From contig JAIPCF010000009.1 of NCBI GenBank assembly GCA_021738385.1, positions 1-57,242 of the forward strand: a DNA stretch of 57,242 nucleotides, in the 5' to 3' direction. Within the stretch, counting starts at the first letter, position 1. Each line of letters starts with the position of its first letter. A program made the translations under genes and the position numbers. The stretch is from Sulfuritalea sp. (GTDB taxonomy: Bacteria; Pseudomonadota; Gammaproteobacteria; Burkholderiales; Rhodocyclaceae). Positions 21,000 through 29,407 of this stretch are shown here, piece after piece. The notes under the pieces are model-generated. The model was given only the letters and a program-made list of their open reading frames with translations. It ran no database searches and was not told the DNA's origin.

Positions 21000-22289
21000 T
21001 CAACCCTGCGCTAGAAAATCCGCGTACATCGAGCTGGCCCAATCGACATCTTCGCCACGTGGCTGAGGATCGACGACTTGCCTCACCGATTGTGAGATCA
21101 CACCGTCTCCACGAAAGCGGTAGTTTGCATCAATACGAACACGCTCCATCGGCGCCACATCCGTATAGACATGACAGACACTTTCCGGCAATTGCGGCTC
21201 GGGAAGTTTTCCGTGAGCGCGACCGGCGATCTCCTTCGCGACAATTTTTCCCAATTGATTAGCCAGATGTCCACTCTTCGGGTAATGCCCGAAGAGTGAC
21301 GAAACCTTGCCGGCCAAATCGCCAATCAGGAACACCCGCTCGTCATCGATTGCGTGAAGCCGAACCGGATCCAGAGCTGCCCAACCGCTTGGTTCTCCAT
21401 CACTGCCGCGCTCTACCAGCCCTGCCTGCCAGACCAGATCACCGGCCTGCTGCGCCGGCATCAACATGCCGTCATCAAAACGCAAATCGTCGAATTCCGT
21501 TGCGATGATTTTTCTAAACGGGTCGACCGCCGTTACTTTGGCATGCGTTAGATGCACGATCTGTTTCTCGTAGCGATCGGCAAACACGCTATTGAACACC
21601 TGCATTCCCGGACCCGGATCGACAATGACGACCTTTCCCTTGATATTCTTTTGTTTGAACCACCAGGCGACCATCATTGCTCTTTCATACGGCGCTGGAG
21701 GACAGCGATAAGGCGAAGGCGGGATGGTCATGACAAAGTTGCCGCCTTTGAAATCAAGGAGTTTCTGTTTCAGTAGATCCAGCTCGTCGGCAATAAAACC
21801 TGCTGGATAGCTCCGTCGCGCATACTTGGCGGCTTGATGATCATCGCCGAACCAGGCAGCGTAATCGTAGCGAATACCGACCGCAAGTATCAGCCAATCG
21901 TAATCAATGCTTCCCTTCTCGGTAATCACGCGTCTCAATTCACGATCGATCACAGTTGCATCGGCTCGAACCAGCAGGTAGCCGTGGCTTCGGGCGATGG
22001 TAGCGTAGTCATGGCCTCGTCCACTTTCCTGCCCCAAGCCCACCAGCCACTTGTTGCTCAGCGGTAGCGACCGGAATGTGGGACTGCGCTCGATCAGGAC
22101 AATTTCAAGCTCCGGCGCCATCAGGCGTAAATGACGCGCGGCTGTCAGCCCTCCCCATCCGCCGCCGACAATGACCACTCGTCGCGCCCGGCTACTCGGC
22201 AAAAGCTCGGCCAGCGACGGACCTGCTATCCAGGTTGAACCCAGAGCGAGGCCGGCAACAAGAAAATGGCGCCTCCCTTTTTGTCCCAT
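21000..22289 (-). CDS. Flavocytochrome c sulfide dehydrogenase-type flavoprotein (FAD oxidoreductase)
   Basis: 429 residues from the ATG at 22289 (GGAG upstream). A twin-arginine signal (GRRHFLVAGLALG) suggests folded export to the periplasm. The FAD-binding motif VVIVGGGWGGLTAARHL follows, then MTIPPSPYRCPPAPYERA, the family block holding one redox cysteine, and VFLIGDLAG...HYPKSGHLANQLGK near the C-terminus. The family's second redox cysteine, normally in a GWCPVD-like block, is replaced here (SGWAALDP). It may oxidise sulfide poorly or use another substrate. No cytochrome subunit gene is adjacent; the neighbours are the convergent DUF411 and ankyrin genes. Confidence 0.82.
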   Translation of the reverse strand: MGQKGRRHFLVAGLALGSTWIAGPSLAELLPSSRARRVVIVGGGWGGLTAARHLRLMAPELEIVLIERSPTFRSLPLSNKWLVGLGQESGRGHDYATIARSHGYLLVRADATVIDRELRRVITEKGSIDYDWLILAVGIRYDYAAWFGDDHQAAKYARRSYPAGFIADELDLLKQKLLDFKGGNFVMTIPPSPYRCPPAPYERAMMVAWWFKQKNIKGKVVIVDPGPGMQVFNSVFADRYEKQIVHLTHAKVTAVDPFRKIIATEFDDLRFDDGMLMPAQQAGDLVWQAGLVERGSDGEPSGWAALDPVRLHAIDDERVFLIGDLAGKVSSLFGHYPKSGHLANQLGKIVAKEIAGRAHGKLPEPQLPESVCHVYTDVAPMERVRIDANYRFRGDGVISQSVRQVVDPQPRGEDVDWASSMYADFLAQG

Positions 22290-22485
22290 ACAACTCCGAT
22301 CTGCATTTTCAATGGATGCCAAAACAACCCGTTGGGGAAACATGGCTGATAAGATTCTAGGCCAAGCGTAATATCAGACCGGCGCCTTAGATGGAAACCA
22401 TGAAGCAACAGTCATTCCCGGCGAAAAATGAAAATCATGTTTGTCGGATGCTGATTTGCCCTGATCGATTGAAATCTTTCGCAAC

Positions 22486-23151
22486 ATGATGACTTCTGCC
22501 GTCTCGACTCTGGAAGAAGAACTCGGCCTCGCTCAGGCCGAATCGCGTGACATGAAGCGCACGGTGATTGCCTTGCGCGACGAACTGGAGGCCGCCCATG
22601 CCGAGATGCAGGCAAGTACTGCACGCGTCAATCAGGCCAACGCAGCCGAGATCTCCCAACTAAAAACCACGGTCGGTGCCCTGCGCGAAGAGTTGGAACG
22701 AGCCCGTGTCGAGCGCGAAAAAGCGATCCAGCAGGAGCGCGTCACCGCCAGTCAGGAAATCCAGATGCTGAAGGCCACGGCGGCAGCCCTGCGCGAAGAA
22801 CTGGAACACGCTCGTGCCGAGCGCAACCACGCTGTTCAGCAAGAACGCGTCGCCGGCCAAGACGAAATGATCCAGCTTCGCTCCACCGCCTCGGCACTGC
22901 GTGACGAACTGGAGCGCGCGCGTGCCGACACGGACAATGCCGTGCGCACAGCGTTGGTCAGCGCCCAGGGCGAAATCGCGCAGCTTCGCCAGACCGTGAA
23001 CGGCCTGCGTGAAAGCCTGGAACTTGCGCAGATCGACAAGACCAACGCCATCAGTCATGAACGTGCACAGGCCGCCGATGAATTGACACAAATGAAGGGT
23101 ACGATACAGAATCTGCGTGACCAGATCGACAGTTTCCGCCAATCCTCATGA
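22486..23151 (+). CDS. Coiled-coil protein of 36-residue repeats
   Basis: 221 residues, almost entirely helical heptad-like sequence. Five full 36-residue units and a partial sixth (residues 17-52, 53-88, 89-124, 125-160, 161-196, 197-221) share the pattern x-x-E-I-x-x-L-K-x-T-x-x-A-L-R-E-E-L-E-x-A. No signal peptide, membrane segment or enzymatic domain is visible. The start of the cyclase gene overlaps its stop (ATGA), so it is made with the GAF-GAF-PAS-cyclase and may scaffold or regulate it; this is inference. The first ATG has a weak ribosome site, and the second codon is also ATG. Confidence 0.85.
   Translation: MMTSAVSTLEEELGLAQAESRDMKRTVIALRDELEAAHAEMQASTARVNQANAAEISQLKTTVGALREELERARVEREKAIQQERVTASQEIQMLKATAAALREELEHARAERNHAVQQERVAGQDEMIQLRSTASALRDELERARADTDNAVRTALVSAQGEIAQLRQTVNGLRESLELAQIDKTNAISHERAQAADELTQMKGTIQNLRDQIDSFRQSS
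22534..23148 (+). repeat. Degenerate tandem 108-bp coding repeats
   Basis: Units begin at 22534, 22642, 22750, 22858 and 22966, with a partial unit from 23074. The protein-level period is exactly 36 residues with no indels between units; DNA is diverged but shares runs such as CTGCGCGAAGA. The units encode most of the coiled-coil protein. Confidence 0.8.
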
Positions 23152-25454
23152 ACGCAATCGACCCACCCACCGAACCCGTAGCGGCAAAAAAGAAAGCCTC
23201 CGAGCGTACCCAGGATGGACGCCGTCGGTTGCGTCATCTCGAGTTGCTGCTCGAAGTCACGCGCCGAATGGCGGGCTACGGAACGCTCGATGAGGTTTTG
23301 CAGGCGCTGGTGGAAATGACTACTACCGAGCTCAACGCCGAACGTGGTTCACTGTTCCTCAATGATGCGGATACCAATGAACTTTATTCGCGCGTGGCGC
23401 AGGGCAACATCCAGCGTGAAATTCGTATCCTCAACACCAGTGGTGTCGCCGGATTTGTCTACACCTCGGGTGAAGCCTTGATCATCGCCGATGCCTACGC
23501 CGATGACCGCTTCAACCGCTCGATCGACGAACAGACTGGCTTCACGACGCGCAATATCCTCTGCGTACCAATCAAAACCGTCAAAGGCGAAATTATCGGC
23601 GTTGCGCAAACACTGAACAAACGCACCGGAAAATTTACCAAGCACGACCTCAATCTGCTCGAAGCCATGACCAGCCAGGGCACGCTGGCCCTGCAAAGCG
23701 CTCAGTTCATCGAGCGCATGCAGGCTATTCGCCGCCAGGAAATGGAGTTTATTGATGTCGTCTCCGAAGTCACCGCCGATATCAAATTGGGGTCTTTGTT
23801 GCAGAAAGTCATGGGTGAGGCGACGCGCCTGCTGAATGCCGAGCGCTCGACACTGTTCCTCAATGACGAAAAGACCAGCGAGCTCTGGTCGGAAGTCGGT
23901 CAGGGCCTCGAGTCGGTACAAATTCGCCTTCCCAACCACTTGGGTATCGCTGGCGCAGTATTTACCTCGGGCAAGGCAATCAATATTCCCTACGCTTACG
24001 CCGACCTGCGCTTCAACCCCGCCTTCGACAAAAAGACTGGCTACTTCACCCGCTCTATACTGTGCGTGCCCATCGTCAATAAACACGGCAAGGTCATCGG
24101 CGTCACGCAAGTGCTTAACAAGCGCGGCGGTCCTTTCAATGGGGAAGATGAATCGCGACTGCGCGCCTTTACTGCTCAAATTTCAATCGCTCTCGAAAAT
24201 GCCAAACTGTTCGCCGACGTGCAGAACATGAAAAACTATAACGAGGCGATGCTGGAGTCGATGTCGAACGCCGTAATCACGCTCGACGAGGCCGAAAAAA
24301 TTGCGACCTGCAATGCCGCCGGTCTGAGGATTTTCAATGTGACTCAGGCGCAGATACTACACAAACCCGCCGCCGAGTTCTTTGCCGGCAGCAATGCCTG
24401 GGTGCAGGAAAAACTCAAGCGTGTGGGCGAAACTCAGGCCAGTGAAATGGCGATGGAAGCCGAACTCGTTGTCGGCGAAAACAAGCTGTCAGTGAATCTT
24501 ACGGCGCTACCCTTGGTATCCATGGAGAAAAAGCGCCTCGGCTCGATGCTGATGTTGGAGGACATCTCCAATGAGAAGCGCATGCGTTCAACGATGTCAC
24601 GACTGATGGACCCGGGTATCGCTGACCAGATGCTGGCGGGAGGCGTCGACACAATGGGCGGCAAAAGCGTCCAGGCCACCGTGTTGTTTTCCGACATACG
24701 CGGCTTTACAACAATCACGGAACAGCTTGGTGCGCAAGGCACGGTCGCCATGCTTAACGAATACTTCACGCTGATGGTGGACTGCATCCAGCGCGAGGCA
24801 GGGTTTCTCGACAAATTCATTGGCGATGCGATCATGGCGGCTTTCGGCATTCCGGTCGCCCATGACGACGATGCGGATCGCTCAGTGCGCACCGCCATCG
24901 CCATGATCACCGAACTTTGGGCATGGAACAAAGTACGGGTCACTGAAGGCAAATTGCCCGTCGACATTGGCGTCGGCCTTAATACCGACAACGTCGTGTC
25001 AGGGACCATTGGCTCGAAAAAGCGCATGGATTACACAATCATAGGCGACGGTGTGAATTTGGCAGCACGACTGGAATCAGCCTGCAAGCAGTATGGCGCG
25101 CATATCCTGGTCAGTGAATTCACCTACAAGCTGCTGCGCGGCACCTACTACAGTCGAGAACTTGATTTGGTAGTGGTCAAGGGCAAGACTCAACCGGTAT
25201 CAATCTACGAAATACTCGACTACCACACCGAGGAAAGTTATCCGCAGATGAGTGATGCCCTGCGCCTGTTCAAGGCGGGTCTAAAGAAGTATCGGCAGCA
25301 AAAATGGGCGGATGCCAAGAGTGAGTTCAATGATGTGCTGGCGATGAACGAACACGACAAGGCGGCCAAGCTTTACATCGAGCGTTGCGACCATTTCTTT
25401 GACAGCCCCCCCGGCAACGACTGGGATGGCGTCTGGGTGATGGAATCGAAGTAA
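23148..25454 (+). CDS. GAF-GAF-PAS class III adenylate/guanylate cyclase
   Basis: 768 residues, soluble. Two similar GAF domains (about 40-190 and 215-365; compare RGSLFLNDADTNELYSRVAQG and RSTLFLNDEKTSELWSEVGQG), a PAS-like region (about 370-480), then a class III cyclase domain (about 500-690) with metal-binding VLFSDIRGFTTITEQ, DKFIGDAIMAAFG and DYTIIGDGVNLAARLE. The Lys in DKFIGD and the Thr in DYT favour ATP as substrate, so cAMP is the likely product. A C-terminal helical tail (about 700-768) looks TPR-like. Co-translated with the coiled-coil protein. GAF domains may bind a small ligand; which one is unknown. Confidence 0.92.
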   Translation: MNAIDPPTEPVAAKKKASERTQDGRRRLRHLELLLEVTRRMAGYGTLDEVLQALVEMTTTELNAERGSLFLNDADTNELYSRVAQGNIQREIRILNTSGVAGFVYTSGEALIIADAYADDRFNRSIDEQTGFTTRNILCVPIKTVKGEIIGVAQTLNKRTGKFTKHDLNLLEAMTSQGTLALQSAQFIERMQAIRRQEMEFIDVVSEVTADIKLGSLLQKVMGEATRLLNAERSTLFLNDEKTSELWSEVGQGLESVQIRLPNHLGIAGAVFTSGKAINIPYAYADLRFNPAFDKKTGYFTRSILCVPIVNKHGKVIGVTQVLNKRGGPFNGEDESRLRAFTAQISIALENAKLFADVQNMKNYNEAMLESMSNAVITLDEAEKIATCNAAGLRIFNVTQAQILHKPAAEFFAGSNAWVQEKLKRVGETQASEMAMEAELVVGENKLSVNLTALPLVSMEKKRLGSMLMLEDISNEKRMRSTMSRLMDPGIADQMLAGGVDTMGGKSVQATVLFSDIRGFTTITEQLGAQGTVAMLNEYFTLMVDCIQREAGFLDKFIGDAIMAAFGIPVAHDDDADRSVRTAIAMITELWAWNKVRVTEGKLPVDIGVGLNTDNVVSGTIGSKKRMDYTIIGDGVNLAARLESACKQYGAHILVSEFTYKLLRGTYYSRELDLVVVKGKTQPVSIYEILDYHTEESYPQMSDALRLFKAGLKKYRQQKWADAKSEFNDVLAMNEHDKAAKLYIERCDHFFDSPPGNDWDGVWVMESK

Positions 25455-25485
25455 TTCGACGGGTGACGCTGCGCCGCAGACCCCA

Positions 25486-25923
25486 CTATTTGACTCGAGT
25501 CAAGATCGGAGGGCCAGAAGCACGCTCAACTTTTTGCGCCGGTATTTCATCAGCGTCGTCCTGGCTCACCTCCTCCAGCAACGCGGTGGATTCAACTACA
25601 GCCTCAGAAGACAATTTTGCCGAGACCTCAAATGCCATTCCCTCCCCATTCTCGCTGGCATAGATCGCTGCCACGCGCTCAATGGGTACAACCACCGGGA
25701 AAGAACGCCCACCGAAACGTGCCTGGAAAGTAATGTCTTCGTTGCCCAACAGCAACTTCTGGGTTGCCTCCAGGCCGATGTTTAGAACGATCTCGCCATC
25801 CTTGACGAACTCGCGCGGCACCCGCGTCGATACGTCGACTGAAACCGCTAGATACGGAGTGAAGCCCTGATCCGAACACCATTCATGAATGGCTCGGATC
25901 AGGTAAGGCTTTGTGGACTTCAT
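25486..25923 (-). CDS. sspB: ClpXP protease specificity-enhancing factor SspB
   Basis: 145 residues from the ATG at 25923; a TTG at 25947 would add eight. SspB binds ssrA-tagged proteins and delivers them to ClpXP. The folded N-terminal part contains KPYLIRAIHEWCSDQGFTPYL and FGGRSFPVVVPIERVAAIYA. An acidic linker (EEVSQDDADEIPAQ) follows, and the end SGPPILTRVK is the ClpX-binding tail typical of SspB. It lies 45 bases downstream of sspA on the same strand, the usual arrangement. Convergent with the cyclase gene. Confidence 0.95.
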   Translation of the reverse strand: MKSTKPYLIRAIHEWCSDQGFTPYLAVSVDVSTRVPREFVKDGEIVLNIGLEATQKLLLGNEDITFQARFGGRSFPVVVPIERVAAIYASENGEGMAFEVSAKLSSEAVVESTALLEEVSQDDADEIPAQKVERASGPPILTRVK

Positions 25924-25968
25924 TGGCTTGGTGCCGAGATGAATCAATGTCGCGGCTTGAGAAAGCGC

Positions 25969-26565
25969 TTAGCGGCGCATCATCTTCTCGGTCGGAGTCA
26001 ATGCATCGATAAAACCCTGGCGCGAAAAAATGCGCTCGGCAAACTTCATCAGCGGCGCAGCAGTTTTTGGCAAATCGATTCCGTAATGGTCGAGACGCCA
26101 AAGCAGAGGAGCAATCGCCACGTCCAGCATGGAAAAATCGTCACCCAATAAAAACTTCTGCTTGTTGAACATCGGCGCCAGTTCAGTCAGACGATCGCGC
26201 ATGTGCAACCGCGATTTATCTGCCGACTTGAGATTTTTCTCAAGCGCATCAATGTAGCTGAAGAGTTCATGTTCCATTGTAAACAGCAGCTGCCGCGCCT
26301 TGGCCCGCGTTTGCGGATCGGGCGGCATCAGTTGCGGATGCGGGAATCGCTCGTCAATGTACTCGTTGATGATGTTCGACTCGTAAAGCACAAGGTCGCG
26401 ATCGACCAGAACCGGAACCCGGTTGTAAGGATTGATGACCGCAATATCCTCGGGCTTGTTGAAGAGATCAACGTCGATCACCTGAAAGTCCATCTGCTTC
26501 TCGTACAAGACGATACGGCAGCGATGACTGAACGGACACGTAGTGCCCGAGTACAGGTTCATCAT
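25969..26565 (-). CDS. sspA: Stringent starvation protein A (glutathione S-transferase fold)
   Basis: 198 residues from the ATG at 26565 (MMNLYSGTTCPFSHRCRIVL), the usual family N-terminus; an upstream ATG at 26652 would add 29 residues unlike the family. A thioredoxin-like N-terminal domain (NPYNRVPVLVDRDLVLYES) is followed by an all-helical GST C-terminal domain. SspA binds RNA polymerase and alters promoter use under starvation and acid stress. It follows petC on the same strand, as in many betaproteobacteria, where it is expressed with the bc1 genes. Confidence 0.93.
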   Translation of the reverse strand: MMNLYSGTTCPFSHRCRIVLYEKQMDFQVIDVDLFNKPEDIAVINPYNRVPVLVDRDLVLYESNIINEYIDERFPHPQLMPPDPQTRAKARQLLFTMEHELFSYIDALEKNLKSADKSRLHMRDRLTELAPMFNKQKFLLGDDFSMLDVAIAPLLWRLDHYGIDLPKTAAPLMKFAERIFSRQGFIDALTPTEKMMRR

Positions 26566-26669
26566 GGCACTGGTGCCCCAAGAGTAATCAGCATCACGCA
26601 CCACTTTGCGGACAGGCGGCGCGTTCATTTCTCGATGCCCCATAGTTATCATTCACTTATTGGATAGAG

Positions 26670-27380
26670 TTAATGAATGTCTTTCCAGTACTCGCGTTTC
26701 AGCGCGTATGCAAAGACGAAGATTACCGCCAGAAAAATCAGTACTATTACACCAAGCTGCTTGCGAAATTCTGCAACCGGTTCACCCATGTATGTGAGAT
26801 AGGCAACCAGATCTCCCACCATTGCGTCATACTCTTGCGGCTTTAGTTTGCCCGGCTTGACCAATTTGAGCTTGTGATCCTCGCCCATGATCTGATCACC
26901 TTGCAGCTCCCAAAGTGCGTGCGGCATGCCTACATTCTCATACACGACGTTATTCCAGCCAGTAGGACGGCTCTCGTCGCGATAGAAAGTGCGCAGATAA
27001 GTGTAGAGCCAGTCCGCACCGCTGCCAAACGCGGATGCTCGCGCCCGCGCAATTACAGTCAAATCGGGTGGCGCAGCGCCAAACCATACCTTGGCATCAT
27101 CACGTTTCATGGCAATCATCATCGGCTCGCCAACCTTTTCGGCGGTGAACAGAAGGTTGTCCTTGATTTGCGCGTCGCTGAGGCCGATTTCCGATAGGCG
27201 GTTGTACCGCATATAGGACGCGGAATGGCAGTTCAGACAGTAATTGACGAAAATCTTTGCGCCGTTTTGCAAGGCGGCCTTGTCAGTGGCTTTGTCAGGC
27301 GCACGGTCAAGATGCAACTCAGCGCCCGCGCCAAATGCCAGCAGTGGTACAAACAGGATTGCAGTAAGGAATTTCTTCAT
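26670..27380 (-). CDS. petC: Cytochrome c1
   Basis: 236 residues from the ATG at 27380, which overlaps the petB stop (ATGA). Membrane-anchored, periplasmic c-type cytochrome of the bc1 complex that accepts electrons from the Rieske centre. A signal peptide (FLTAILFVPLLAFGAGA), the haem motif CLNCHSASYMRYN, and a single C-terminal membrane anchor (GVIVLIFLAVIFVFAYALK) are visible. A methionine late in the chain (near MVGDLVAYLTYMGEP) can act as the sixth haem ligand. Third gene of the petABC operon. Confidence 0.96.
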   Translation of the reverse strand: MKKFLTAILFVPLLAFGAGAELHLDRAPDKATDKAALQNGAKIFVNYCLNCHSASYMRYNRLSEIGLSDAQIKDNLLFTAEKVGEPMMIAMKRDDAKVWFGAAPPDLTVIARARASAFGSGADWLYTYLRTFYRDESRPTGWNNVVYENVGMPHALWELQGDQIMGEDHKLKLVKPGKLKPQEYDAMVGDLVAYLTYMGEPVAEFRKQLGVIVLIFLAVIFVFAYALKREYWKDIH

Positions 27381-28672
27381 TTCATTGTCACCCGGTCTGG
27401 TTCCGGTTTGCATCGATCCAGCGAGGACCAGATCGGCATGGTCAAGAAAAACAGGAAGTAGTACACGCTAAGAAGTTGCGCAACGGGTGCCCCGGGAATG
27501 AAGCCAAAAAACTGGTAGGACGGATCCTTGGTACCGAGGAAGCCGAGGATGAAAAAGCCGACAACCCAGATCGAAAGCAGCCACTTGGTGAGCGGACCGC
27601 GGTAGCGGATCGACTTCACCGGACTACGATCCAGCCAAGGCAGAAAGGCGAAGATCAGCGTGCCGGCCCCCATCGCGACAACGCCCCAGAACTTGGCATC
27701 GATGCCAAATAGTGGATAGGTCACGGCGCGCAACAGCGAGTAATAGGGCGTGAAATACCAGACCGGTGCAATATGCGGCGGCGTCACCAGCGGATCGGCA
27801 GGGAAAAAGTTGTTGTATTCAAGGAAGTAGCCGCCGCCCTCGGGCATGAAGAACACCACGACCGAGAACACCATGAGGAAAACAATGACACCGACAATGT
27901 CCTTGACCGAGTAGTACGGATGGAAGGGAATGCCATCGAGCGGAATCCCGTTAGCGTCCTTTTTCTTCTTGATCTCGATACCGTCGGGATTGTTCGAGCC
28001 GACTTCGTGCAGGGCGATGATATGCGCGGCAACCAGTCCCAGCAGGACCATCGGAACGGCAACGACATGGAAGGCGAAGAAGCGATTGAGCGTTGCGTCG
28101 CCGACGACATAGTCTCCCCGCAGCCAGATCGACAGATCGGGTCCGATCAGCGGAATCGCCGAGAACAGGTTGACGATGACCTGCGCGCCCCAGAATGACA
28201 TCTGCCCCCACGGCAACAGATAGCCGAAGAAGGCCTCGGCCATCAACGCGAGAAAAATGATGATGCCGAAAATCCAGATCAGTTCGCGCGGTTTGCGGTA
28301 AGAACCGTAGAGCATGCCGCGGAACATGTGCAGATATACGACGAGAAAGAAAGCCGAAGCACCCGTTGAATGCATGTAGCGAATCAGCCAGCCCCATGGC
28401 ACATCGCGCATGATGTATTCGACGCTGGCAAAAGCCACAGGCACACCCGCCGCATTGAGAGACGCGTCGGGCTTGAAGTGCATGGTGAGGAAAATACCGG
28501 TGACGATCTGAATTACCAGCACCAGCATCGCCAACGAACCGAAGAAGTACCAAAAATTGAAATTCTTCGGCGCATAGTATTCGGAAAGATGGGCCTTCCA
28601 GTTGGACGTGAGCGGGAAGCGCTCATCGACCCAATCAAGCGTCCCCTTCAGTATGGCGTTAATCTTGCTCAT
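27377..28672 (-). CDS. petB: Cytochrome b of the bc1 complex
   Basis: 431 residues from the ATG at 28672 (MSKINAILKGTLDWVDERFP), two bases... after the Rieske gene's stop; an earlier in-frame start would overlap that gene. A polytopic protein holding the low- and high-potential haems and both quinone sites. Haem-ligand histidines lie in RYMHSTGASAFFLVVYLHMFR and FFAFHVVAVPMVLLGLVAAH. The Qo motif PEWY appears as PVWYFTPYYSLLRA. It is a full-length single cytochrome b, not a split b6/subunit IV pair. Its position between petA and petC is standard. Confidence 0.96.
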   Translation of the reverse strand: MSKINAILKGTLDWVDERFPLTSNWKAHLSEYYAPKNFNFWYFFGSLAMLVLVIQIVTGIFLTMHFKPDASLNAAGVPVAFASVEYIMRDVPWGWLIRYMHSTGASAFFLVVYLHMFRGMLYGSYRKPRELIWIFGIIIFLALMAEAFFGYLLPWGQMSFWGAQVIVNLFSAIPLIGPDLSIWLRGDYVVGDATLNRFFAFHVVAVPMVLLGLVAAHIIALHEVGSNNPDGIEIKKKKDANGIPLDGIPFHPYYSVKDIVGVIVFLMVFSVVVFFMPEGGGYFLEYNNFFPADPLVTPPHIAPVWYFTPYYSLLRAVTYPLFGIDAKFWGVVAMGAGTLIFAFLPWLDRSPVKSIRYRGPLTKWLLSIWVVGFFILGFLGTKDPSYQFFGFIPGAPVAQLLSVYYFLFFLTMPIWSSLDRCKPEPDRVTMK

Positions 28673-28676
28673 CGCA

Positions 28677-29270
28677 TCAGGCCTTCTTGTCTTCGCCAAT
28701 CACGATCTTGGCGTCGCCGAGATACATGTGGGGGGGGATTTCTAGGTTGTCCGGCGCCGGTTTGCTCTTGTACACACGCCCGGCGAGGTCGAAGGTGGAG
28801 CCGTGACAGGGGCAGAAAAAACCACCGGGCCAGTCGGGAGCAATTCCCGAGTCGGCGCCTGTCTTGAATTTTTCAGTTGGCGAACAACCCAAATGGGTGC
28901 AAATGCCTACAGCCACGAGAATTTCCGGCTTTATCGAGCGCGTCTCGTTCTTTGCGTATTCGGGTTGCATGTTCTTGTCGGACTTGGGATCGGCCAACTG
29001 GTCATCAATCTTTGGCAGCGAGTCAAGTTGCTCCTTGGTGCGGTTGATGATCCAGACCGGCTTGCCACGCCACTCGACGGTCATCATCTGACCCGGCCCG
29101 AGTTTGCTGATATCCACTTCAACCGGCGCACCAGCCGCCTTGGCACGCTCGGAGGGCAGCATGCTGGCCACAAATGGCACAGCTACTGCTACTCCGGCAA
29201 CCCCGCCTGCGGCTGCCGTGGCAACCAGCAAACGCCGTCGACCGCAATCGACTGTATCGTCACAACTCAT
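28677..29270 (-). CDS. petA: Rieske iron-sulfur subunit of the bc1 complex
   Basis: 197 residues. An N-terminal Tat-type segment (CGRRRLLVATAAAGGVAGVAV) acts as an uncleaved membrane anchor, followed by the periplasmic Rieske domain. The 2Fe-2S ligands are in CTHLGCSP and CPCHGSTFD. It passes electrons from ubiquinol to cytochrome c1. It is the first gene of petABC, with a candidate promoter upstream. The length and motifs match proteobacterial PetA. Confidence 0.96.
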   Translation of the reverse strand: MSCDDTVDCGRRRLLVATAAAGGVAGVAVAVPFVASMLPSERAKAAGAPVEVDISKLGPGQMMTVEWRGKPVWIINRTKEQLDSLPKIDDQLADPKSDKNMQPEYAKNETRSIKPEILVAVGICTHLGCSPTEKFKTGADSGIAPDWPGGFFCPCHGSTFDLAGRVYKSKPAPDNLEIPPHMYLGDAKIVIGEDKKA

Positions 29271-29315
29271 GGTGATAGTCCCTGAATGCTGTAATGCGAA
29301 ATCGGAAAGACCGCA

Positions 29316-29344
29316 ATTGTAGCGAATCTCGCGGCGCGATTAAA
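29316..29344 (-). promoter_or_regulatory. Candidate sigma-70 promoter of petABC
   Basis: On the minus strand TTTAAT (29339-29344) and TACAAT (29316-29321) are 17 bases apart and about 45 bases upstream of the petA start. No other function was recognised in the 29271-29407 gap. Confidence 0.45.
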
Positions 29345-29407
29345 GCCCTGAACTGAACCAACTTATGAGCACTGACCCTTGGTATTAACAATACTTATAG
29401 TAATCAG

